The position numbers and the translations under genes are program-made. A DNA stretch of 64,000 nt from Acetobacterium woodii. Lineage in GTDB: Bacteria > Bacillota > Clostridia > Eubacteriales > Eubacteriaceae. The stretch covers positions 331,109 to 395,108 of the forward strand of contig JACQZP010000021.1 in the NCBI GenBank assembly GCA_016213825.1. The letters run 5' to 3'. Below the pieces are notes generated by a model. It searched no databases. It saw nothing but the letters and a program-made list of their open reading frames with translations, and was not told the origin of the DNA. Shown in pieces: positions 15,637-23,961 of the stretch. Position 1 is the first letter of the stretch. The number at the start of each line of letters is the position of its first letter.

Positions 15637-18600
15637 TTAATGTTTAATGACCTTATTCAATTCCCCTTGGATCTCATTCATCAGATAATCCGTATAGGGA
15701 ATTTCAGTGAAAAGACGTCCTTCGGTATATGGTTTGAGCGCAATCTCAACTGAATCAGTTTTCTGGTAATTGAGAATTTCGCCAACTCCAACATTTTTAA
15801 ATGCATCATTGGTTACCCCAATAGCTTTTAAAATTTTTCCCGGACAGGCTGATCCCAAATCAGTTGATAGAATATCGGCAATGGCTTGAGCCATTTTCAG
15901 ATTATTGAGTTCCAGCGAGTTCCCCACGGCTTTTTTAACCTTCAGCAATCGTCCTTCGGTATTCACAAAGGTCCCGTTCACTTCCGGGAAAGCCAGCGCC
16001 GGTAGCACCACGTCGGCTTTTTCGGCCGCTTGGGTCAGGTGGGTATCCTGAACCATCAGGAATTCATACCCGCTTAAGTCTGCATTCGGATCTTCGCCGA
16101 AGAGCAGCAGGGCTTTAGCATCTTTAATTACAGCAGGGGTATTGGTTACGCCCAGTGCATTCAGTCCGATGCTGTTGTTCTTATTCGCCACTCTGAAAAT
16201 ACCGCTGCGTTTGCCGTCGGTTTTACCCAGCAGTCCAAGGATATCGCCCACCAGAGCTGAAGCTTCAGCCGTGATATACTTGTCACCCAGGACAATGACC
16301 AAATTCTTGGCATTGACCAGACCTTCGCCAATGATCTGGGCTTCATCACAGATGTCAAAATCGGTCAGAGAAGCGGTTAAGACGTCCAGATTTTTTAGGT
16401 CTGTCTTTGTGGTGCGGTTCTCCAGGACATATTTGGTGATTTCGCCCAGGAACTCCAGATCATCACATTCGGTGATAAATTCATCGGCGATGTGATCATA
16501 ACCGCTTTCGAGATGGTTGATGACAAAGATGCTGGCACCATTTTTTGATGCCTGGGACAGCTTATACTTGACAATCGGATTGTTCACCGGCAACATGCCC
16601 AATACCAGGATGGTATCAGCGGTAACAATGGCGTTCATATCGGTGATTCCTGGTGTATTAATCAGCACCTCGGTCTCGCCGTGACTGCGGTTACTAAAGC
16701 TGAAAGTCTCCGCCCGCAGTACCTCGGCCAGCTGAGTGAAGGTATAAATTTCCTCATTGGTATACTTGGGGGAGATGCCCATCTTCACGGCATCAGCACT
16801 GTACCGGGCGGCGATGCTCTGGGATTTTTTGGCTATCGTCACCAGGGCATCGTACCAGGTAGCTTCTTCCAGCTCACCGGCTTTGCTTCTGATCAGCGGG
16901 GTGGTGATGCGATCGCCCCACTGGACCAGGTTGGTGCCAAAGCGGCCGCGGCCGCACATCACCCCCTGATTGAGGTCTTGGTGGTTTTTCTGCGGGATCG
17001 CTTTGATGATGGTATCACCCTTGGATTCGATGATGATCTGGCAGCCAGCGGAACAGTAGCCGCAGGTCGATGCGGTTTTGTCGGTATTCATGGGAATCTG
17101 TTTAATCCCGGTAAGGCCTTCTCTAAGCGCGCCGGTGGGACAAACCGAGATGCACATGCCACAGCTGACGCAGCCGGTGTCTTTCAGCGGTTGGCGGAGG
17201 GCCGGTTCGACAATGGTCTCAAAGCCCCGGTCAACCAGACCGAGGGCTTCGGCGCCGACGATTTCGTCGCAGACCCGGACACAGAGGCCGCAGGTGATGC
17301 ACTTGCTGTTGTCGCGGATGACAAAGGGATGGTCGTCCTGAATCTTGGCTTCCGGGTTCTTGCCCTTGAAGCGTTCAGGTTTAACATCATATTCATTGGC
17401 ATAGGCGATCAACTTACATTCAAAGTAATCCTGACAACCGCATTCAAGGCAGCGTTTGCCTTCTTCGACAGCCTGTAAGGGGTTGTAGCCTTCGACCACT
17501 TCCAGGAAGTTATCGTTACGCTCTTCTGGTAAGAGATGAACCATCACCGGGCGTTTGTTTTTCTTAATACTTTCCAGATAGTCCTGATCGACCGCTTCCC
17601 GGATGACAAAGTAGGGTTCGTGGTAGGCAATGGTTTCGCCGCTTAAATAGCCTTCGATAAAGGGCACCGCTTTTTTTGCATCGCCAACGGCTTTAATGAC
17701 AATTGAAGCGCCGCTGTTGATGCAGTCGCCGCCGGCAAAAACACCGTCGAGATTGGTCCGGAAGGTCTGTTCGTCGGCCAGCACAGTATTCCATTTGGTT
17801 AGCGCCAGACCATTTTCTCCGCCAATCCCATCGGGATTGATGCCCTGGCCAATGGCCAGAATCAGGGTATCGATGTCAAGGATCTCTTCTTCCCCTTCAA
17901 TCGGAACCGGGCTGCGTCGTCCACTGGCATCGGGTTCGCCGAGAGCCATTTTCTGGAGCCGGATTTTAACGATCTGGCAGTCGTCGCCTTTAATGACCTC
18001 GATGGGGTTGGTCAGGTTCTTAAAGATCACCCCTTCTTCTTCGGCTTCGCTGATTTCGATTTCCTCCGCCGGCATTTCGGCTTTAGTTCGGCGGTAGATG
18101 TTGTAGACTTCTTTAGCACCGAGCCGCAGGGCCGTCCGGCAGGCATCCATGGCGGTGTTGCCGCCGCCGACAATGGCGACTTTTTCGCCAAGGGTAATCG
18201 GTTCGTTGTTGGCCACCTGCTGCAGCAGTTCGATCCCACCGATGACACCTTTGGCGTCGATGCCGTCACATCTTAAGCCGGAGCTGGTCCAGGCACCTAA
18301 AGCCACATAGACGGCGTCATGAGTGTTGCGGATGGTTTCAAAGGGAAGATCAACACCGATGCGGGTGTTGTTTTTAAAGACCACCCCCATGTCTTCGATC
18401 AGTCCCACTTCTTCGTCAACGACGCCTTTGGGCAGGCGGTATTCAGGAATCCCGTAGCGGAGCATCCCACCCATTTTGGGCATGGCGTCATAAATGGTAA
18501 CGGCGTGGCCGGACTGGATCAGATAATAAGCGGCGGTGAGACCGCCGGGGCCGCCGCCGATAATACCAATTGATTTACCGGTAGCTGGTGCAATTTCTGG

Positions 18601-19152
18601 CATGAACATCTCATGGGTCATATCAAAGTCGGCGGCAAAGCGTTTGAGCCAGGCAATGGCGATCGGTTGATCGACGTCGCCGCGCCGGCAGGCATCTTCA
18701 CAGGGATGGGGACAGACCCGGCCAATGGCCCCGGGCAGGGGCAGTTGTTCTTTGATCAGCTTCAACGCTTCTTCGAATTCGCCATTGGCAATTAAGCCAA
18801 CATAGCCCTGGCAGTCGGTGGTGCCGGGACAGGCCCGTTTACAGGGAGCGACGCAGTCGCCGATGTGTTTGGAAAGTAACAGCTCCAGGTTGGTTTTGCG
18901 GGATTCAATCACCCGGGGGGTCCTGGTGCTGACCACCATGTTGTCGCTGATTTCGGTGGCGCAGGCTTTTAAAATCTTGGGAATTCCCGCAACTTCCACC
19001 ACACAGAGGCCGCAGGAACCGTAAATCTCCAGGCGGTCGTCATAGCACAGGGTGGGAATATCAATTGCATTTTCCCGGGCGACGTCTAAAATGGTTTGTC
19101 CGGGAATGCCGGTGACTTCTTTTCCATCGATGTTTAGTTTAAATTTTTTCAT
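15637..19152 (-). CDS. StnA-like large subunit: NuoG/GltD/molybdopterin-domain fusion
   Basis: A 1171-aa redox chain in one protein. Residues 1-75 are a NuoG-type [2Fe-2S] domain (Cys36, 47, 50, 63). About 96-175 hold GltD-type Fe-S cysteines (100, 104, 108, 114, 147, 151, 155). About 190-500 are a GltD-like flavin/NAD(P) reductase with FAD motif IIGGGPGG and VGGGNTA, whose RR at 354-355 suits NADPH. A CLECGCQDYFEC box (568-579) and two [4Fe-4S] motifs (618-628, 661-671) follow. From about 690 comes a formate-dehydrogenase/NuoG-like molybdopterin domain with Cys697, 700, 704, 733. Ser823 stands where catalytic Sec/Cys would be, so formate oxidation is unlikely. With the two genes upstream this fits the Stn ferredoxin-dependent NADH:NADP transhydrogenase. 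It follows stnB by 14 bases. Confidence 0.75.
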   Translation of the reverse strand: MKKFKLNIDGKEVTGIPGQTILDVARENAIDIPTLCYDDRLEIYGSCGLCVVEVAGIPKILKACATEISDNMVVSTRTPRVIESRKTNLELLLSKHIGDCVAPCKRACPGTTDCQGYVGLIANGEFEEALKLIKEQLPLPGAIGRVCPHPCEDACRRGDVDQPIAIAWLKRFAADFDMTHEMFMPEIAPATGKSIGIIGGGPGGLTAAYYLIQSGHAVTIYDAMPKMGGMLRYGIPEYRLPKGVVDEEVGLIEDMGVVFKNNTRIGVDLPFETIRNTHDAVYVALGAWTSSGLRCDGIDAKGVIGGIELLQQVANNEPITLGEKVAIVGGGNTAMDACRTALRLGAKEVYNIYRRTKAEMPAEEIEISEAEEEGVIFKNLTNPIEVIKGDDCQIVKIRLQKMALGEPDASGRRSPVPIEGEEEILDIDTLILAIGQGINPDGIGGENGLALTKWNTVLADEQTFRTNLDGVFAGGDCINSGASIVIKAVGDAKKAVPFIEGYLSGETIAYHEPYFVIREAVDQDYLESIKKNKRPVMVHLLPEERNDNFLEVVEGYNPLQAVEEGKRCLECGCQDYFECKLIAYANEYDVKPERFKGKNPEAKIQDDHPFVIRDNSKCITCGLCVRVCDEIVGAEALGLVDRGFETIVEPALRQPLKDTGCVSCGMCISVCPTGALREGLTGIKQIPMNTDKTASTCGYCSAGCQIIIESKGDTIIKAIPQKNHQDLNQGVMCGRGRFGTNLVQWGDRITTPLIRSKAGELEEATWYDALVTIAKKSQSIAARYSADAVKMGISPKYTNEEIYTFTQLAEVLRAETFSFSNRSHGETEVLINTPGITDMNAIVTADTILVLGMLPVNNPIVKYKLSQASKNGASIFVINHLESGYDHIADEFITECDDLEFLGEITKYVLENRTTKTDLKNLDVLTASLTDFDICDEAQIIGEGLVNAKNLVIVLGDKYITAEASALVGDILGLLGKTDGKRSGIFRVANKNNSIGLNALGVTNTPAVIKDAKALLLFGEDPNADLSGYEFLMVQDTHLTQAAEKADVVLPALAFPEVNGTFVNTEGRLLKVKKAVGNSLELNNLKMAQAIADILSTDLGSACPGKILKAIGVTNDAFKNVGVGEILNYQKTDSVEIALKPYTEGRLFTEIPYTDYLMNEIQGELNKVIKH

Positions 19153-19166
19153 TCTCCCACTCCTTT

Positions 19167-20918
19167 CTAGTCAATGATGACGGAATCAAATTTACAGACG
19201 GTGAAGCATTTGCCGCACTTGATGCAGATGTCCTGATTGATCTCATGGACCAGCTTCTTTTCGCCGGTAATGGCAGCTACCGGACAGTTCTTCTTACAGG
19301 CGCCGCAACCGACGCATTTGTCTTTGTCAATGGTATAGGTTAACAGCGGCTTGCAGCTTCTGGCGGTGCATTTATGATGATAAATATGGTCTTCATATTC
19401 GTTACGGAAATATTTGATGGTGGTCAGCACCGGGTTGGGGGCGGTCTGACCCAGCCCGCATAGGGAACCGTCTTTAATCTTGTAACAGAGTTCTTCGAGC
19501 AGTTCAATGTCGCCGTCCCGGCCTTCGCCCTGGGTAATCCGGTTGAGGATTTCGAGCATCCGGGTGGTGCCGACCCGGCAGTAGGTGCATTTGCCGCAGG
19601 ATTCTTTACAGGTGAAGTCCAGGAAGAACCGGGCCATGTCCACCATACAGGTGGTTTCATCCATGACAACCATCCCGCCGGAGCCCATAATGGCACCGGT
19701 TTTGGTGATTTCGGCGTAGTCAATCTGGGTATCCAAAAGACTGGCGGGAATACAGCCGCCGGAAGGGCCACCCATCTGTACGGCTTTAAAGGCTTTGTCC
19801 TGTTTAATCCCACCGCCGATGTCAAAAATAACATCTTTTAGGGTCAGACCCATGGGGATCTCCACCAGACCGCCTTTTTTGACCTTGCCGGTTAAGGCAA
19901 AGACCTTGGTGCCCTTGCTTTCTTTGGTGCCCAGAGCGGCATAGGCCGCGCCGCCGTTGCGAAAGATCCAAGGAACATTGGCAAAGGTTTCGACGTTGTT
20001 GATGTTGGTGGGTTTGTTCCAGTAGCCTTTCTGGGCCGGGAAGGGGGGCTTTAACCGGGGCATTCCCCGTTCGCCTTCTAGTGAAGCGATCAGCGCGGTT
20101 TCTTCGCCGCAGACAAAGGCCCCGGCGCCGGCTTTGATGCGCAGATCGAAGGCGAATCCGGTGCCGAAAATATCGTTGCCGAGATAGCCTTTTTCCCGGG
20201 CCTGATCAATGGCCTTCTGGAGCCGGACGATGGCCAGGGGGTATTCGGCCCGGACGTAGACGATCCCTTCGTTGGCGCCGATGGCCCGGGCACCGATGAG
20301 CATCCCTTCGATTAAAGCATGGGGATCGCTTTCGAGGACAGAGCGGTCCATGAAGGCCCCGGGGTCGCCTTCATCGGCGTTACAGACCATATATTTGGTG
20401 GTTCCGGGGGATTTTTTGGCGGCGTCCCATTTGAACCAGGTCGGGAAACCGGCGCCGCCCCGACCTTTTAAGCCGGCGATTTTGACGGTTTCGATGATGG
20501 CCTCGGGGGTCATTTCAGTCAGGCATTTTCGGGCGGCGGCGTAACCGTCAACAGCCAGATAGTCATCAATCTGCTCGGGATCAATGATCCCAGAGTTTCT
20601 CAGGACAATTCGTTGCTGTTTACCGATCATGGTGAGATCATCCTGGGAGATCCGTAAATCTGCCAGTTCTTGTTGGGCAATCACATAATCGTCGATAATC
20701 CGCCGGGCATCGTCGGTGGTGACGTTGACGAAGGTAACTTTATTGCCGGCATCGTCAACCACGTCAACAATGGGTTCCAGGTAACAGGTACCGATACAGC
20801 CGGTCTGTTCAACGGACAGCGCCAGTCCTTTTTCGGCGATGATCGCTTCAAAAGCGGTCTGAACCTTATGGGCGCCGGCGGCGATGCCGCAGCTGCCTGA
20901 TCCGATAATCACTTTCAT
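19167..20918 (-). CDS. StnB-like subunit: NuoF/HydB-type flavoprotein
   Basis: A 583-aa subunit of the bifurcating NuoF family. Residues 1-80 are a thioredoxin-like [2Fe-2S] domain in which only Cys10, 41 and 45 of the usual four ligands are seen. The core has the FMN/NADH loop KGRGGAGFPTWFKW at 151-164 and NADEGDPGAF at 180-189, an SLBB region, and a [4Fe-4S] site at Cys441, 444, 447 and 487. The C-terminus carries two ferredoxin-like [4Fe-4S] motifs (535-545, 565-575). This architecture is that of HydB in electron-bifurcating hydrogenases and StnB in Stn transhydrogenase. No H-cluster subunit is present nearby. It overlaps the NuoE-like gene by 4 bases (ATGA). Confidence 0.85.
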   Translation of the reverse strand: MKVIIGSGSCGIAAGAHKVQTAFEAIIAEKGLALSVEQTGCIGTCYLEPIVDVVDDAGNKVTFVNVTTDDARRIIDDYVIAQQELADLRISQDDLTMIGKQQRIVLRNSGIIDPEQIDDYLAVDGYAAARKCLTEMTPEAIIETVKIAGLKGRGGAGFPTWFKWDAAKKSPGTTKYMVCNADEGDPGAFMDRSVLESDPHALIEGMLIGARAIGANEGIVYVRAEYPLAIVRLQKAIDQAREKGYLGNDIFGTGFAFDLRIKAGAGAFVCGEETALIASLEGERGMPRLKPPFPAQKGYWNKPTNINNVETFANVPWIFRNGGAAYAALGTKESKGTKVFALTGKVKKGGLVEIPMGLTLKDVIFDIGGGIKQDKAFKAVQMGGPSGGCIPASLLDTQIDYAEITKTGAIMGSGGMVVMDETTCMVDMARFFLDFTCKESCGKCTYCRVGTTRMLEILNRITQGEGRDGDIELLEELCYKIKDGSLCGLGQTAPNPVLTTIKYFRNEYEDHIYHHKCTARSCKPLLTYTIDKDKCVGCGACKKNCPVAAITGEKKLVHEINQDICIKCGKCFTVCKFDSVIID

Positions 20919-21499
20919 GCGTTTACCTCCTGGGCGCTGATCTCTGAATCCATTGGATCCTGACCGGCTTTTTCTTTTAATTCGGCCAAGATATGGGTGA
21001 CCTTGTCGCGGGTCAACTGACCATAGGTATCGTCATTGATCATCATCACCGGTGACAAACTACAGCAGCCCAGACAGGCGACGTTGTTCAGGGTGAACAA
21101 CCCATCGGGGGTGGTTTCACCCTCGGTGATATCCAGGTAGTCCATCACGGCTTCTTCGACCTGTTTGGAGCCGTTGACATGACAGGCGGTGCCTTGGCAC
21201 AGCATGATCAGGTATTTCCCCACCGGTTTAAAGCGGAACTGGGTGTAGAAGGTGGCAACCCCGTAAACCTTGGCAATGGCGGTGTGGGTCTCAAGAGCAA
21301 TATAGCGCATCAGCTCCACCGATAAAAAGCCGTAAAGCTCCTGGGCTTTCTGGAGGATCGTAATCAAGCTGCCGGGGATGTCGGCGTAGCGATCCAATAC
21401 TGGGGAAAGCTCCTCAAAGGGATTGGGCTGGTCGCCGTGGCAACCGCAACCGCAGTCGGGTTCATGCGCATGGTGGTGGTCGTGTATTTCTTGACTCAT
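20915..21499 (-). CDS. StnC-like subunit: NuoE-type [2Fe-2S] protein
   Basis: A 194-aa NuoE/HydC-family protein. The thioredoxin-like [2Fe-2S] domain has Cys101 and Cys106 in CQGTACHVNG and Cys142 and Cys146 in ACLGCCSLSP, all four ligands. In this family the subunit docks next to the flavin subunit. An extra N-terminal tail is rich in metal ligands: HDHHHAH followed by CGCGCHG within residues 6-22, which is unusual for NuoE and might bind zinc, iron or nickel. It is the first gene of the three-gene operon and starts behind AAAGGAGTTTTAT. The likely role is an electron-transfer partner of the StnB-like flavoprotein. Confidence 0.85.
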   Translation of the reverse strand: MSQEIHDHHHAHEPDCGCGCHGDQPNPFEELSPVLDRYADIPGSLITILQKAQELYGFLSVELMRYIALETHTAIAKVYGVATFYTQFRFKPVGKYLIMLCQGTACHVNGSKQVEEAVMDYLDITEGETTPDGLFTLNNVACLGCCSLSPVMMINDDTYGQLTRDKVTHILAELKEKAGQDPMDSEISAQEVNA

Positions 21500-21554
21500 A
21501 TAATAAAACTCCTTTCAATTTCGGCAGTTAAGTTATTGTTTTTTATTCTTTATA

Positions 21555-21600
21555 ATTATACACTTTTTTTAGCAGAAAAAATTGTACATTTGCGTACAAT
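21555..21600 (-). promoter_or_regulatory. Promoter and 18-bp palindrome of the stn-like operon
   Basis: On the minus strand a TATAAT -10 lies at 21560-21555, with no good -35 match. A palindrome ATTGTAC-6-GTACAAT at 21581-21600 covers the -35 side. Its TTGT...ACAA ends and 18-bp length resemble binding sites of the NADH-sensing repressor Rex, though the inner bases differ from the usual consensus. Confidence 0.5.
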
Positions 21601-21635
21601 TTAAGTAAATAATTTAAAAAACTGTAAATGTTATA

Positions 21636-21664
21636 GACCGCTGAAAAATAAATTTCCAGCGGTC
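21636..21664 (-). terminator. Hairpin after ilvBN
   Basis: GACCGCTG at 21636-21643 pairs with CAGCGGTC at 21657-21664. It lies 36 bases after the ilvN stop, but no clear T-run follows on the minus strand, so termination strength is uncertain. Confidence 0.45.
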
Positions 21665-21699
21665 ATGTTTGTACGATTTTTCTTTTATTTATGTTTGCG

Positions 21700-22197
21700 T
21701 TAATGGGATAAAATCTTTGCTCCCCGTTGTAAGCCGGTATCTCCTGATCGAACGAACTCTAAAATGCCATAGGGTTCAACCATCTCAAAGAAGCCTTCGA
21801 TTTTATAACGAGTTCCGGTAATTTCGATAACGAGACTTTCTCTGGCTACATCAACAATATTGGCCCGGAACATATTAGCAATTTCGACAATCTGAGATCG
21901 GGTTGTATCATCGGCTTTCACCTTGATAAACACCAATTCTCTAATAATTGATTCGTCCGGTTTCAGTTCAATAACGGTAATCACATCAATCAGTTTGTTC
22001 AGCTGCTTTTTTATCTGAGTCAGAATTTGATCATCACCTGTAACAGTGATAGTAATCCGCGAAAGCTCCGCATTTTCAGTTGTTCCCACAGTAAGGCTGT
22101 CAATATTGTAACCACGTCTAGCAAAAAGCCCAGAAATGCGACTAAGTACCCCGAAATTATTTTCTACTAATAAAGATAAACAGGTTTTTTTCTCCAT
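21700..22197 (-). CDS. ilvN: Acetolactate synthase small (regulatory) subunit
   Basis: A 165-aa ACT-domain protein. The N-terminus KKTCLSLLVENNFGVLSRISGLFARRGYNI is characteristic of IlvN/IlvH, followed by SRITITVTGDD. The second half is the ALS_ss_C domain (RELVFIKVKADD, FRANIVDVARESLVIEITG). It activates the catalytic subunit and gives feedback inhibition by valine. I use the ATG at 22197 behind GGGAGAGTGATT; the longer frame to 22242 overlaps the 3' end of ilvB and adds nothing conserved. It lies 11 bases after ilvB. Confidence 0.96.
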   Translation of the reverse strand: MEKKTCLSLLVENNFGVLSRISGLFARRGYNIDSLTVGTTENAELSRITITVTGDDQILTQIKKQLNKLIDVITVIELKPDESIIRELVFIKVKADDTTRSQIVEIANMFRANIVDVARESLVIEITGTRYKIEGFFEMVEPYGILEFVRSGDTGLQRGAKILSH

Positions 22198-22208
22198 AAT
22201 CACTCTCC

Positions 22209-23855
22209 CTAAATCCTTATGAAATCTGGATGAACCTGACATTGTATCAAGGTTGGACCCTGATGTTTTATTGCCTCAGGTAAAACCTTGTTAAAGTCAT
22301 CGTTTTTATCGACCTTATAGTGTTTGATACCATAAGCCTCAGCCAATTTCATAAAATCAATGTCAAAATTAATATCCGTACCGCTGTAATGGCCTTTTCC
22401 ATAATTGTCAAATTGCAATTGTCTTACCATTCCCAGCTTGGTATTAGTAATTAAAATAATATTTACATTCAATTGATGTTCGGCAATGACACCCAGTTCT
22501 CCCATACTCATCTGAAAGCTGCCATCACCGCAGACAATGAATATCTGTTTGGGTTGATCCAATGTGGCAAAGCTTGCCCCGGCGGCGGCAGGAATGCTGT
22601 AACCCATGGTACCCAAACCACCCGATGTAAAGTATTTTCGATCTTTAATAATGTGATAATACAGTGCCGACCAAATTTGGTTTAAACCAACGTCGGCTAC
22701 GACAGTGGCGTTATCTGAGGTGACTTCGGACATGGAGCGGAACAACACCTTGGGATTAATTAAATCGCTGCAGGGTGGATCGGCGTCATAAACCAACGGA
22801 TTAAGTTCCTTGATTTTGTCAATTTCGGCCAACCATCCACTTCGATCTTTCAAAGTATCTTTTTGTAACAAATCGGTTAAAACTGTTTTTGCATCCCCAA
22901 CGATGGGAATACTTGTCTCCATATTTTTACCAATTTCGGCTGGATCGATATCAATATGAACAAATTCGGTATTGTTCTCAAAACTGGTGAGTTTCGAAGT
23001 TGCTCGGTTGGACATCCGTGCACCAATATTGATGATCAAATCTGCGCCATTCATGACCACATTTGAATATGCGTAACCATGACTGCCAACGATGCCGCAA
23101 TAGAGCGGGTGATCTTCCGGAAAAGCACCTATCCCCATCAGTGAAGTAATTACTGGGATATTATTTTTTTCAGCAAATGCCAGCAGTTCTTTTTCGGCGT
23201 GACCTAAGACAACCCCACCGCCAGCGTAAATAACCGGTTTATCGGCTTCTTTAATTTTTTTAATGGCTCTTTTGACCTGACCACTGTGACCGCTCTGATT
23301 AGGTTTATATCCTAAAATATCGACCTTATCATAAGTCAGTCCAGTTTTGACATTTTCCAATTGGACATCTCTGGGGATATCAATCAGCACCGGTCCCGGT
23401 CGACCCGTCGAAGCAATATGAAAGGCCTCTCTAATAATTCTCGGGATGTCCGCTGCATCCTGGACAAGATAACTATGCTTCGTAAAGGGAGCAGTTGCTC
23501 CGGTGATATCAGCCTCTTGAAAGGCATCCGTCCCAATCAAAGCCCGATCCACCTGGCCAGTAATGGCAACGATTGGAATTGAATCAAGGTAAGCGGTTGC
23601 AATACCGGTTACCAGATTGGTTGCTCCGGGTCCCGATGTTGCCAAACATACGCCAACACGTCCCGATTCTCTGGCATATCCACTCGCATAATGCGGTGCT
23701 GTTTGCTCGTTTCGCACTAAAATATGTTTAATCGGAGATGTTCTAAATGCTTCATAGAGGGGTAGTAAAGCACCTCCCGGATAACCAAACACAAACTCAA
23801 CATTTTCTCGTTCGAGACATTTTAAAATTAATTTTGATGCTAACAGTGGAATCAC
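22209..23855 (-). CDS. ilvB: Acetolactate synthase large (catalytic) subunit
   Basis: A roughly 545-aa ThDP enzyme that condenses two pyruvates, or pyruvate and 2-ketobutyrate, for valine, leucine and isoleucine synthesis. It has FGYPGGALLPLYEAF, the catalytic-Glu loop VRNEQTAPHYASGYAR, GPGATNLVTG, the FAD-region segments SLMGIGAF and ADLIINIGAR, and the ThDP motif CGDGSFQMSMGEL. The start is uncertain: the first GTG (23855) overlaps the only good SD (AAGGGAG), while a CTG at 23846 sits 8 bases from it. The promoter lies so close that the leader is about 20 bases, leaving no room for a T-box or attenuator. Confidence 0.95.
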   Translation of the reverse strand: MIPLLASKLILKCLERENVEFVFGYPGGALLPLYEAFRTSPIKHILVRNEQTAPHYASGYARESGRVGVCLATSGPGATNLVTGIATAYLDSIPIVAITGQVDRALIGTDAFQEADITGATAPFTKHSYLVQDAADIPRIIREAFHIASTGRPGPVLIDIPRDVQLENVKTGLTYDKVDILGYKPNQSGHSGQVKRAIKKIKEADKPVIYAGGGVVLGHAEKELLAFAEKNNIPVITSLMGIGAFPEDHPLYCGIVGSHGYAYSNVVMNGADLIINIGARMSNRATSKLTSFENNTEFVHIDIDPAEIGKNMETSIPIVGDAKTVLTDLLQKDTLKDRSGWLAEIDKIKELNPLVYDADPPCSDLINPKVLFRSMSEVTSDNATVVADVGLNQIWSALYYHIIKDRKYFTSGGLGTMGYSIPAAAGASFATLDQPKQIFIVCGDGSFQMSMGELGVIAEHQLNVNIILITNTKLGMVRQLQFDNYGKGHYSGTDINFDIDFMKLAEAYGIKHYKVDKNDDFNKVLPEAIKHQGPTLIQCQVHPDFIRI

Positions 23856-23878
23856 TCCCTTTTTAAGTATTTCCGGTT

Positions 23879-23907
23879 ATCATATTAAATTTCGGACCTT
23901 TTGTCAA
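23879..23907 (-). promoter_or_regulatory. Promoter of ilvBN
   Basis: On the minus strand TTGACA (23907-23902), a 17-base spacer and TATGAT (23884-23879). Transcription would start near 23872, only about 20 bases before the coding start. Confidence 0.8.
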
Positions 23908-23961
23908 TGTCTTTTTTTTATTTGAACGAGCAGTTTTTTGTTTGTTAGTATTCGCTCAATT

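Noticed and set aside
16681-17478. 265-aa open frame on the plus strand inside the transhydrogenase large-subunit gene
   Set aside because: It is antisense to a gene with clear domains and exists because of high GC and codon bias; no SD or recognisable motif. The same holds for 17696-18097, 18027-18269 and 19424-19834.
15637-21499. Electron-bifurcating [FeFe]-hydrogenase or formate dehydrogenase operon
   Set aside because: No H-cluster subunit with its Cys motifs is encoded, and the formate-dehydrogenase-like domain has Ser at the Sec/Cys position; a transhydrogenase fits better.
23856-23961. T-box or leader attenuator upstream of ilvB
   Set aside because: The consensus promoter leaves a leader of about 20 bases, and no T-box sequence or hairpin is present.
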